Source of the DNA: Glandiceps talaboti
Taxonomy: Eukaryota > Hemichordata > Enteropneusta > Spengelidae
DNA: 17,500 nt
Reading direction: 5' to 3'
Assembly: GCF_964340395.1 (NCBI RefSeq)
Contig: NC_135554.1
Coordinates: 27,460,592-27,478,091 of the forward strand
In this document: positions 9,853 through 17,500 of the stretch, piece after piece
How the letters are laid out: each line of letters starts with the position of its first letter
Numbering within the stretch: position 1 is the first letter of the stretch
The notes under the pieces: model-generated
The model's input: only the letters and a program-made list of their open reading frames with translations
What the model was told of the DNA's origin: nothing
Databases searched by the model: none
Made by a program: the position numbers and the translations under genes

Positions 9853-9995
9853 CACCTTGACATAGGGATGTTATTCACCTTGACATAGGGATGTTATTCA
9901 CCTTGGCATAGGGATGTTATTCACCTTGGCATAGGGATGTTATTCACCTTGGCATAGGGATGTTATTCACCTTGGCATAGGGATGTTATTCACCC
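9853..9995 (+). repeat. 23-bp minisatellite, 6 copies
   Basis: Six complete 23-bp units (9853, 9876, 9899, 9922, 9945, 9968) of the form CACCTTGRCATAGGGATGTTATT, with a 5-bp remnant after them. The first two units read TTGACATA and the last four TTGGCATA. Apart from that single A/G site all six are identical, indicating recent expansion from two founder types in blocks. Confidence 0.95.
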
Positions 9996-10066
9996 TCCGG
10001 ATCTAATCCTCAAACGTCTATATTTAGGGGCTGTGATATATAGCGTTATAATATATAATTAAGCAG

Positions 10067-10171
10067 TAACTCCCGCTGCACGCGGGTATACAGAAGTTTG
10101 GGTACAATTTACTCACATGGAGCGAATTGTACCCAATTCTAGACGCTGTATACTCGACAGCGGAGGAGTTA
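10067..10171. repeat. Imperfect foldback (inverted repeat), about 45-bp arms
   Basis: The left arm (10067-10109) and right arm (10125-10171) are reverse complements with small gaps. Matching blocks are TAACTCC with GGAGTTA, CGCTG with CAGCG, GTATACAG (10086-10093) with CTGTATAC (10146-10153), and an 11-bp perfect pair TGGGTACAATT (10099-10109) with AATTGTACCCA (10125-10135). Weaker AT-rich complementarity continues outward on both sides. This looks like an aged MITE or foldback element, but no clear target duplication is visible. A 71-codon minus-strand frame across it is not credible as a gene. The stretch 10172-10415 holds nothing else I can name. Confidence 0.65.
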
Positions 10172-10415
10172 TTACTAACTATTACTACTAAGTATATTAT
10201 ATGACCATTCCTTATAATTAGCACTACGTCCACTTCCACTTCGAAAACGCCTCAAAATGAAGGAAATTTGTTCATCTCAAACAGAATCTAATACACCAAG
10301 ACCGTCGGAGAATTTTGAAACTAAGCTCACTTGAGTAACGACTATTCAAACACATGATTCATCACCTACATTGTGTAGCAATCTATATAATTAGTTATCG
10401 ATGAACTAGGCAATA

Positions 10416-10448
10416 CCAGGGGCGTATAAAGAGTTTATACGTCCCTGG
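10416..10448. other. 15-bp stem hairpin flanked by 8-bp direct repeats
   Basis: Arm 10416-10430 (CCAGGGGCGTATAAA) pairs with 10434-10448 (TTTATACGTCCCTGG) around a GAG loop. There is one mismatch, a possible G-T wobble. The direct repeat GGCAATAC occurs at 10409-10416 and 10447-10454, overlapping the stem ends, as would be left by a small insertion. No known family is recognised. Confidence 0.75.
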
Positions 10449-11041
10449 CAATACTAATAATAAGAGTTTAATTAATTAATTTGTTTGTCCCATTGTAGAC
10501 TTTCACAGGCAAGGAAATGAAATGAGGACACTTGTTCACATATCATCGGAGAAGTTGAGTATGAGTGTTATGTCTTCGAATGAATAGCTCAAAGACTTGG
10601 CTTGGTTTAGACTAGCATCAGTCGCTCGGCAGATTTTTTTAAGTCTCGTATTTTGAGTTCAAATGTTTTGAGTTTGTTATTCGTTCTTAGTTTTGTAAAG
10701 GAAAATGGGCAATTTTTTATTTCATTTGTCCCAGTTTTAAGTAGTTTCCCCAAGGGCTTATTGTTTACCCAACTGTTTGCCATCACTCTTTCATGACGAT
10801 ACCACTTCACAAAAGAGAACACACAAATTATTCTAATCAAGAGTGACAAAAGCCCAGCGAGCAAGTCAAGTCTTGGTGTTACAATCTCAAGGAACTCTCT
10901 ACACAAAGTCAACGTTTATCATGGACAGAAATCTGTTTTGGATTTGAAATTACCAACAGCTCTACCACAAGTGGATCTTATATTTAAAATTTTGATGCAA
11001 TCTCGGACCTATATGAGACAGGCCTGAATTTCAAGGAAAGC
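10449..11041. other. Unique DNA, no supported gene
   Basis: It holds a 101-codon minus-strand frame (10607-10912) that starts with ATG and contains a short hydrophobic stretch near residues 16-34. I recognise no domain or homologue, no flanking exon structure is apparent, and frames of this length are expected by chance in AT-rich DNA. I leave it uncalled. Confidence 0.5.
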
Positions 11042-11084
11042 CAACAACAACAATATTAATAATAATAATAACAATAATAATAAT
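11042..11084 (+). repeat. Compound (CAA)/(AAT) trinucleotide repeat
   Basis: A CAACAACAACAA start passes into AATAATAAT repeats with one AAC interruption, followed by ATATCTTTATTGTCC. A trinucleotide tail of this sort can mark the 3' end of a non-LTR retrotransposon or SINE. No body of such an element is recognisable upstream, so only the repeat is claimed. Confidence 0.8.
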
Positions 11085-11208
11085 ATCTTTATTGTCCATG
11101 TTATCAAAACAGTAAATGGAAATTCGACGTTTATTTACTCTGCACATCAAAGTCTTGTGCCACGGTCTAAAGTTGAAATTGTCAATTATAAATGCTGAGC
11201 CAACAAAC

Positions 11209-11352
<144 letters not shown>

Positions 11353-11415
11353 TTATGTGTGTGCATACCTGCATGGTTCTTACGGTTTAGATTATCATGT
11401 TTGAATTTGCCACAA

Positions 11416-11472
11416 TTTGTTTGTTTGTTTGTTTGTTTGTTTGTTTGTTTGTTTGTTTGTTTATTTGTTTGT
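11416..11472 (+). repeat. (TTTG)14 microsatellite
   Basis: About 14 TTTG units with one TTTA variant near 11460-11463. It lies only 63 bp after the CTAT tract, from which it is separated by unique DNA. Confidence 0.95.
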
Positions 11473-11560
11473 CTGACTGTAGTTTGACAGAAAGAAAAGT
11501 GACACAAATTAATTATTAAGTTTGTTGGGTTTCTTTATTCCGTATCTCAGTCGTGGTGTA

Positions 11561-11585
11561 CCAATGAGTCACGTGACTCCGCCCA
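11561..11585. promoter_or_regulatory. CCAAT, E-box palindrome and GC-box cluster
   Basis: Within 25 bp the sequence reads CCAAT (11561-11565), then a perfect 14-bp palindrome GAGTCACGTGACTC (11566-11579), then CCGCCC. The palindrome contains TGAGTCA (AP-1 consensus) and GTCACGTGAC. The latter is the symmetrical E-box bound by USF and MiT/TFE bHLH-zip factors in animals (the CLEAR-type site). The combination resembles a proximal promoter or enhancer. No gene start is recognised on either side, so the role is inference. Confidence 0.4.
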
Positions 11586-12280
11586 AGATACTTAACCCCA
11601 GTAATGTATGAAAGACCACTAAACTATTGGAATTAATGAAAATAGTCACTTGAATTTTATTATCAATTTCATTTTTATTCCCTTCAACGAGAGAAAGTAG
11701 AGAGTGTATTCCGATCATTTCATTGTCTGTCGTAGAGGTAGCTCCAAATCTCCTGATCTATTTTGGGGTTTTAGTTCTTTTTTTTTTAGAAGTGAAAATA
11801 CTGCAAAACAATAATTGTTATCCAAGGTTTTTGAAATGTTGCATTTTATCAGCAAAATATAAAAAAAAATTGTAAGAAAATGAAATCACAAAATAGATCA
11901 GAAGGTGTCAGAAACACCAATAACGGCATTGAATACAAAAAAAAACAAATTGTGTGATGAGAGTTCCTTTGTCCTTGCATTCTATGACCAATTAAATGGA
12001 TTCCTTGAGAGGCAATTAGTCTTCTAAAGTAATCTACCGAAAATTGTAGAACTGGACCAGACGTGAAAGCCTCATATTGTGTAATTTGATGGCAAATGTA
12101 AAGAATACAAATTATTACATTGCATATTATAAAACTTAATGAAAACAGCGAACCATTAGGAATTAATTAATCCATATGTTGGTAGTGGTAATTTATTACT
12201 AATCATCGCGTTTTTGTCAAGTCTTGTAGTAAAGATAGTTATAGAACATTCTCGGAACCCAGAGCACATATTTCTGCGTT
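11586..12280. other. Unique AT-rich DNA, no gene seen
   Basis: Apart from the regulatory-like cluster at its left edge, I see no coding frame, RNA gene or repeat. There are several short A- and T-runs only. Confidence 0.6.
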
Positions 12281-12426
12281 TCGGACGGTGCCGTAAAATA
12301 GAGGCAATATGTCTCGGATGGTGTCGTAAATAGAGGCATATGGTCTACGACGTTGGGATTGCTGGAGCAAAATATGTCTCGGATGGTGCCGTAAATAGAG
12401 GCATATGGTTTACGACATTGGGATTG
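12281..12426 (+). repeat. Three copies of the CGGAYGGTGYCGTAAA family
   Basis: Two 55-bp copies (12307-12361 and 12372-12426) differ at three sites, all transitions: GTGTCG/GTGCCG, TCTACG/TTTACG and GACGTT/GACATT. A third, shorter copy (12281-12306) precedes them. The core CGGAYGGTGYCGTAAA also occurs twice at 538-593, on the far side of both large satellites. Two of the three differences fall at CpG positions, consistent with methylation decay. The identity of the family is unknown. Confidence 0.8.
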
Positions 12427-13083
12427 AACAAATGAATAAATAAAACCATCAATGTTTTCACTGACTTAACTCGTGCCACGATATTTGCAACTTGCTCTCA
12501 GCTATAAACTAACTAATCGATCGATTATTGGACCACTGCATCCCAATTGTCAACCACCCTAATGACCGCCATTTATCTGTTGTTATTTTTTAATTTCATG
12601 TCTCTTTTCCAAAAGCAGTCTTTCTCCTAGCCATGACTCCATCCAATTCATCAATAGGACGTCTGAAATGTTGAAATGAAAGGTGCAGGATTGTGGTGAT
12701 GGACATGTTTAAATAATTGACAAATACTTACATGTTCTTGTCTTTTGTTGACAGAGTTATCCAACTGTAGTTCAGGTGTACGAATTTAAAAATTCAAGTC
12801 TCTCATCTGTTGGTTTGTTCTCGAGGTGTGCGTATCAATCACCCAATACTTGACCGGACACGCTCTACCTGTTGCACCTATTAATGGTAATAGATAATGT
12901 TTTGATCTTCTAAAAATAATTGTGTAGTATCAAACGAACCAATTACATGGATAGTACTAAATACTTTGTAATTTGTAACGAGTGACAGCAACTGGATAAA
13001 TAATGTTTTTTGTTTAACACAGACACGTGACATTCATAAGTAATACAATAAAGATGTTTGTAATTAATACAGTAATCTGACAC

Positions 13084-13093
13084 GTCACGTGAC
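13084..13093. promoter_or_regulatory. Second perfect GTCACGTGAC E-box palindrome
   Basis: The same 10-bp palindrome as in the 11561-11585 cluster, about 1.5 kb away and again followed by TCT/TCC. Another CACGTG in the context ACACGTGAC lies about 60 bp upstream. Two exact 10-mers in 17.5 kb are not expected by chance (about 0.02 at equal base use). Function is not shown. Confidence 0.4.
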
Positions 13094-13533
13094 TCTACAT
13101 ATGGTCTAAACTGTCAGTGTACGGTCTTTAAGTTGTGAATTCGTTTACACAACATCTGTGTCACAAAGAATGCACCAAGCTCAGACAATTTCTAAAGCCA
13201 CTTCCGAGTCACCATCTCGCTGAGTCACCATCTCGTAGTGCTGTTTTTACACAATTCACACAATTCACGTTCCTAATAATGTCAGAAGAGCAAGATTAGT
13301 ATAATTTGTTATCTCCCATAAAATATAAGTTAACCTAATCAACTCTATTTTTTCAACCAAACTACTAAAAAAAGGCGATAGGATTTTGCTTGTTCGTTTT
13401 CTTATTATCCACCAAACAAATTCAACAACAAAGAAAAAACCTGTCAACATCAAGTTGACAAACATAATAAAGTATTTAAAGTGTGAATACCAACGCATTA
13501 TACAACAAAAATTACAATGTGTTTTTAATAAAG

Positions 13534-13556
13534 TATAAATAGTCACTCATTTGCAT
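13534..13556 (+). promoter_or_regulatory. TATA-like box and POU octamer upstream of the 29-bp array
   Basis: TATAAATA (13534-13541) is followed 7 bp later by a perfect ATTTGCAT octamer (13549-13556). A GAGGTAAG splice-donor-like string lies at 13564-13571, just before the satellite. Each motif can occur by chance in AT-rich DNA, and another TATAAATA lies at 14584-14591. This is a weak call. Confidence 0.2.
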
Positions 13557-13584
13557 ATACCTCGAGGTAAGCCTCTTCCTCAGT

Positions 13585-14463
13585 TATTGTACAATGACAG
13601 TGGTGTGTACATGTATTATACAATGACAGTGGTGTGTACATGTATTGTACAATGACAGTGGTGTGTACATGTATTGTACAATGACAGTGGTGTGTACATG
13701 TATTATACAATGACAGTGGTGTGTACATGTATTGTACAATGACAGTGGTGTGTACATGTATTATACAATGACAGTGGTGTGTACATGTATTGTACAATGA
13801 CAGTGGTGTGTACATGTATTGTACAATGACAGTGGTGTGTACATGTATTGTACAATGACAGTGGTGTGTACATGTATTGTACAATGACAGTGGTGTGTAC
13901 ATGTATTATACAGTGACAGTGGTGTGTACATGTATTGTACAATGACAGTGGTGTGTACATGTATTGTACAATGACAGTGGTGTGTACATGTATTATACAA
14001 TGACAGTGGTGTGTACATGTATTATACAATGACAGTGGTGTGTACATGTATTGTACAATGACAGTGGTGTGTACATGTATTGTACAATGACAGTGGTGTG
14101 TACATGTATTGTACAATGACAGTGGTGTGTACATGTATTATACAGTGACAGTGGTGTGTACATGTATTATACAATGACAGTGGTGTGTACATGTATTGTA
14201 CAATGACAGTGGTGTGTACATGTATTATACAATGACAGTGGTGTGTACATGTATTGTACAATGACAGTTGTGTGTACATGTATTGTACAATGACAGTTGT
14301 GTGTACATGTATTGTACAATGACAGTGGTGTGTACATGTATTGTACAATGACAGTGGTGTGTACATGTATTATACAGTGACAGTGATGTGTACATGTATT
14401 GTACAATGACAGTGGTGTGTACATGTATTGTACAATGACAGTGGTGTGTACATGTATTATACA
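13585..14463 (+). repeat. 29-bp minisatellite (about 30.3 copies) with 8-mer higher-order period
   Basis: Units start at 13585 and every 29 bp, with no indel. The form is TATTRTACAATGACAGT followed by GGTGTGTACATG. A G/A site at unit base 5 and rarer changes mark the monomers. The variant TATTATACAGTGAC occurs only in units 12, 20 and 28 (13904, 14136, 14368), spaced exactly 8 units or 232 bp. The G/A patterns of units 5-12 and 21-28 are identical (A G A G G G G A). Because 29 is not a multiple of 3 and the minus strand has no stop, all three minus frames stay open with a 29-residue repeat. These frames are not genes. Confidence 0.98.
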
Positions 14464-14856
14464 GGCTGCAAAACTTCATTAAAATACCGTATTCCTGCTC
14501 GGATAGAAAGTCCCAATTATCACTTTCAAAGTAATACTTAATACAAAATCTAAAAATACAAACATAAATATTGTTGATATGGGTATAAATAGAACAATTT
14601 TAATACAAGTCAATAATTTTATAGAAATCACAAACAGGTATGGTAGCAGACTACATAACGTACAATTTGACCTCGATTTACAGTTATCATGTTATCCCTT
14701 CAAGGCGCAAGTTTTCATGGGAAGAGTTTCGATCTCCACCTAAAGCACATGTGTAACTGCGTGCTATATCATTAATATGTGACCAAACGTTTCATCCTCT
14801 GGGGTCTACCATCTGTTGTTAAATCACATACTCACAGTTCAACGGCAAAAATTATT
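14464..14856. other. Unique DNA between satellites, no gene seen
   Basis: No frame, RNA gene or recognisable mobile element is visible between the 29-bp array and the CA-rich tract. Confidence 0.6.
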
Positions 14857-14875
14857 TACACACAAAGACACACAC

Positions 14876-14942
<67 letters not shown>

Positions 14943-15208
14943 GCAGGCACACACACTCACACACACACACACACTCACTCACATACATACATACAGATAG
15001 ACAGACACACACACACACACACACACTCACATACAGACAGACACACACATAAACACACACACAGGCACACACACACACACTCACTCACTCACTCACTCAC
15101 TCACTCACTCACTCACTCACTCACTCACTCACTCACATACAGACACAGACATAAACACACACACTGGCACACACACACTCACATACAGACACAGACATAA
15201 ACACACAC
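14857..15208 (+). repeat. Compound CA-rich microsatellite
   Basis: A pure (AC)n block of about 30 units (around 14879-14938) passes into mixed CA, CTCA, CATA and CAGA repeats. A TCAC block lies inside (15081-15136). Near the right end a segment of about 30 bp (ACTCACATACAGACACAGAC and on) occurs twice, around 15130-15160 and 15178-15208. Frames rich in T-H or V-C residues on both strands are simple-repeat translation. Confidence 0.95.
15081..15136 (+). repeat. (TCAC)14 tetranucleotide
   Basis: Fourteen perfect TCAC units embedded in the CA-rich tract. They probably arose from the CTCA variants visible on either side. Confidence 0.95.
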
Positions 15209-15387
15209 AAAAATATATATATTCATATAAGTATAAGTGTCTCACTGGAGAGAACAGTGCTCGATGTAATATTGGTAGCAGAGCATTATAGACTTAATTT
15301 AAAAGAACAAGGATGTTATAAGCGTGAAATTCTGAGTAACGACCTATAAAATCCTTATTCTTTTGAATATATTAAGTATATATTGAA

Positions 15388-15428
15388 AGCATAGACTCTC
15401 CACCAACTGTTGATGGAGAGTCTATGCT
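15388..15428. other. 15-bp perfect hairpin with a further 3-bp inner stem
   Basis: AGCATAGACTCTCCA (15388-15402) pairs perfectly with TGGAGAGTCTATGCT (15414-15428). After one mismatch CAA pairs with TTG, leaving a 3-nt loop. It sits between a unique AT-rich stretch (15209-15387, nothing else seen) and the GTT repeat. It is the strongest of the three isolated hairpins. Its size is small for a pre-miRNA; no family is recognised. Confidence 0.8.
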
Positions 15429-15450
15429 GAAACACACACGCAGTCAGTCA

Positions 15451-15451
15451 G

Positions 15452-15497
<46 letters not shown>
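15451..15497 (+). repeat. (GTT)15 microsatellite
   Basis: Nearly 16 perfect GTT units. The short unique stretch after it (15498-15630) holds nothing recognisable. Confidence 0.95.
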
Positions 15498-15630
15498 CCA
15501 TTATAGTTTTATAACTATTTACAATGTCATACATAGTTCGGCAAACAGTTATAGGGTTGAGCAGAAGTTTTGATTTCACATTTCAAATAAATTTTCAAAT
15601 ATCAACGCGAATGTTCGTGTCTTCTTTCTA

Positions 15631-16020
15631 TCGATAGTATTAACTTGTCACCTTTACCTCAATATAGTATTAACTTGTCACCTTTACCTCAGTATAGTAT
15701 TAACTTGTCACCTTTACCTCAGTATAGTATTAACTTGTCACCTTTACCTCAGTATAGTATTAACTTGTCACCTTTACCTCAGTATAGTATTAACTTGTCA
15801 CTTTTACCTCAGTATAGTATTAACTTGTCACCTTTACCTCAGTATAGTATTAACTTGTCACCTTTACCTCAGTATAGTATTAACTTGTCACCTTTACCTC
15901 AGTATAGTATTAACTTGTCACCTTTACCTCAGTATAGTATTAACTTGTCACCTTTACCTCAGTATAGTATTGACTTGTCACCTTTACCTCAGTATAGTAT
16001 TTACTTGTCACCTTTACCTC
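15631..16020 (+). repeat. 30-bp minisatellite, 13 copies
   Basis: Thirteen 30-bp units, each ending TTGTCACCTTTACCTC, with no length change. Internal units are almost identical (one CCTTT/CTTTT change in the unit at 15781). The first two (TCGATAG, AATATAG starts) and the last two (TTGACTTG, TTTACTTG) carry most of the differences, an edge-decay pattern. As 30 is a multiple of 3, one plus frame stays open with the decapeptide LSPLPQYSIN repeated. That frame has no ATG, so I do not call it coding. Confidence 0.97.
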
Positions 16021-16062
16021 AGAAAAAATAGATTAGGATACTTCTAAAGTGATAGGCACTTT

Positions 16063-16369
16063 AACCAACAAACCAACCAATCAACAAACAAACAAACAAA
16101 CAAACAAACAAACAAACAAACCGACCGACCGACCGAAAGTCCGACCAATCAACCATACAACCATCCACCCAACCGACTGACCGACCGAAAGACCGACCGA
16201 CCGACAGACAGACCAGCCAATCAATCAATCATCATCATCATCAACCAACCAACCAACCAACCAACCAACCAACCAACCAATCAACCAACCAATCAATCAA
16301 TCAACAAACAAACAAACCGACTGACCGGCCGACCAACCAACCAATCGACTAATCAGTCAACCAATCAGC
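16063..16369 (+). repeat. Cryptic tetranucleotide tract (CAAC, AAAC, ACCG, CAAT families)
   Basis: About 300 bp keep a loose 4-bp rhythm while the motif drifts: AAAC repeats (about 16082-16120), CCGA repeats (16122-16135 and 16189-16204), a short ATC block (16227-16241), then CCAA repeats (16242-16280) and CAAT variants. It looks like one tetranucleotide tract that repeatedly mutated and re-expanded. No gene is present. Confidence 0.9.
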
Positions 16370-17380
16370 ACAGTGAAACTTGGATTGTACAGCAGTTGTA
16401 TTCTGAGATTTTCATCTTCTGGTTTAGCTAATTCAAGAACAAACAACACTGAACACATTTTTCTGTTGTTTTCGTTCTTTTCCTGGCGGGTCTTTCCGTC
16501 CGGTCAATTTTGCCCCGATATCAAATCTCGCTAATCTCGCTACGTAACATTGACAACCTTATAGCGGGTTAATCGTTGTTGTGGACATCAATAATCCCAG
16601 ACCAATAGTAAACGTGACCAAATCAACTGGTCATTTTATCTAATGTTGATAATTAATCTATGGTGAATACTGTATGGCTTGATTTCATTCCCATCACCTT
16701 CTTCTTCTTCTTCCCAAGAAGGCGATCAGTCCTGAACAAGAAAATCGAAAACAAACGACAATAAAATTATGAAGAAGAGGTACATGTAAATCAAGAAATA
16801 TAGCCGTGTTCAGCACATCAGATTTTAATCAGATTGGTTGATAATAAACCGTAAAGTAATTTACTGTGTGATTGATACACCAACACTATATATTATTGGA
16901 GATAAGAGTGGACAAAGTTCACAAACGCACATCAGCGGTAGTCTGAAAAATGTCAAAATAGGAGGATGTAGCCTGCCTTAAAATACGACGACTCGGTTTC
17001 ATGATTTGCCTCTATTTGCTGCCTACATTGTAGTTTGTTTACAATTTTGTTGACCACCTTCTTCCTAGGGACGGTGACCAAAACGTGTACATGTAATAGA
17101 GGGCACAAAAACAAGTAGGTGCTATTAAAAGTGAATACATTTAAATAGCTGTCCTCTACATCAGATTCCACTACATCAGATTTCAATCAGATTGCGGCTC
17201 GGTTAATAGTTGGAAAATGATAGCCAGCAAAAATTCAATTTTATGATAACAGTTTGACAAAAAAATAGCAAAAATAGATAGAAATTGAAGAAAGCATGAA
17301 AGAATTCATCTCTGTCTGACCCTGTCAAGATAACACAGTCGATTTGTTGTACCGTAACTACCGATGATCGATCAAGAGTT
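16370..17380. other. Unique DNA with a diverged direct duplication, no gene seen
   Basis: A 21-bp sequence CATCAGATTTYAATCAGATTG occurs at 16816-16836 and 17174-17194 with one transition. Upstream of both, TACATGTAA and an AAATA(TA)GC-GT string appear in the same order with different spacing, suggesting an old duplication about 360 bp apart. Between them, a 77-codon minus frame (16953-17186) shows no domain. A CTT repeat at about 16699-16713 forms a short imperfect stem with AAGAAGG. Confidence 0.5.
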
Positions 17381-17500
17381 ATACATACATACATACATAC
17401 ATACATACATACATACATACATACATACATACATTCATACATACATACATACATACATTCATTCATTCATACATACATACATACATACATACATACATAC
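17381..17500 (+). repeat. (ATAC)n microsatellite, cut by the window end
   Basis: About 30 ATAC/CATA units with a few ATTC interruptions (near 17433 and 17457-17469). The tract continues beyond the window, so its true length is unknown. The minus-strand frame of repeating MYVC residues is an artefact. Confidence 0.95.

Larger units (their letters stand above)
12427..13584. other. Unique DNA with short duplications, no gene seen
   Basis: A 93-codon minus-strand hydrophobic frame (13265-13546) is not credible as a gene. GAGTCACCATCTCG occurs twice with 2 bp between copies (13206-13219, 13222-13235). ACAATTCAC is duplicated around 13252-13268. CACGTG E-boxes lie near 13024-13029 and inside 13084-13093. 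No exon, RNA gene or transposon is recognised. Confidence 0.55.

Noticed and set aside
10607-10912. 101-codon minus frame with a hydrophobic stretch
   Set aside because: It has no family resemblance and no exon or promoter context. The length is within chance for AT-rich DNA.
13265-13546. 93-codon minus-strand hydrophobic frame
   Set aside because: F/I/L-rich composition is expected from translated AT-rich DNA. No motif is seen.
13543-14479. Several overlapping minus-strand open frames of 84-143 codons with a YNTCTHHCH-type repeat
   Set aside because: They come from the 29-bp satellite. The repeat has no stop on the minus strand and 29 is not a multiple of 3, so all three frames stay open. 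No unique coding sequence flanks them.
14779-15084. Frames rich in TH (plus) and VC (minus)
   Set aside because: They are translations of the CA-rich compound microsatellite. The cysteine-rich minus frame resembles a secreted peptide only by composition.
15268-15290. tRNA-like D-loop string TGGTAGCAGAGCA
   Set aside because: No B-box, anticodon arm or acceptor pairing follows it.
15645-16031. 128-codon proline-rich repeat protein
   Set aside because: The frame begins at TTG, not ATG. It consists wholly of the 30-bp minisatellite and has no flanking coding sequence.
17381-17500. Telomere-like terminal tract
   Set aside because: It is a simple ATAC microsatellite, not TTAGGG or a variant. 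The window edge is arbitrary.

Overview
The window looks like intergenic or intronic DNA from a metazoan, most likely an AT-rich marine invertebrate. I cannot name the species. There is no bacterial gene layout: no long ORFs, no operons, no ribosome-binding sites. About 45% of the window by hand tally (roughly 7.8 of 17.5 kb) is tandem repeat, from di- and tetranucleotide microsatellites up to a 58-bp minisatellite. I found no protein-coding gene, tRNA, rRNA or CRISPR array I could support. Every long open frame is either a translated simple repeat or an isolated 60-100 codon frame of the kind expected by chance in AT-rich DNA.

Layout. 1-927: unique DNA with a (TA)9 tract, a 28-bp duplication and two adjacent hairpins. 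928-1957 and 4683-8948: one 58-bp minisatellite, about 17.8 and 73.6 copies, split by a 2,725-bp insert (1958-4682). The insert has 35-bp imperfect terminal inverted repeats starting GGG and a TAA target duplication. The satellite resumes in exact phase after it, so the insert reads as a non-autonomous PIF/Harbinger-like DNA transposon. It carries an (AT)44 tract, a hairpin and a strong G-quadruplex motif. 8949-11041: unique DNA with a six-copy 23-bp repeat, an imperfect foldback and a short hairpin. 11042-11472: AAT, CTAT and TTTG microsatellites. 11473-13584: unique DNA with two perfect GTCACGTGAC E-box palindromes and a 55-bp repeat family also represented near position 540. 13585-14463: a 29-bp minisatellite of about 30 copies. 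14857-16370: CA-rich compound microsatellite, TCAC, hairpin, GTT, a 30-bp minisatellite of 13 copies, and a cryptic tetranucleotide tract. 17381-17500: a CATA tract cut by the window edge.

The most informative content is evolutionary rather than coding. The large satellite has nested higher-order structure: 58 bp, a local 232-bp period (4-mer), and a 986-bp 17-mer present twice in tandem. All 90 complete monomers have exactly the same length. The separate 29-bp satellite (half of 58) also shows a 232-bp higher-order period (8-mer). It shares the TACATGTA palindrome and the TGTATTGTAC decamer with the 58-bp unit. A transposon inserted at one known monomer position gives a clean, datable event in the history of the array.
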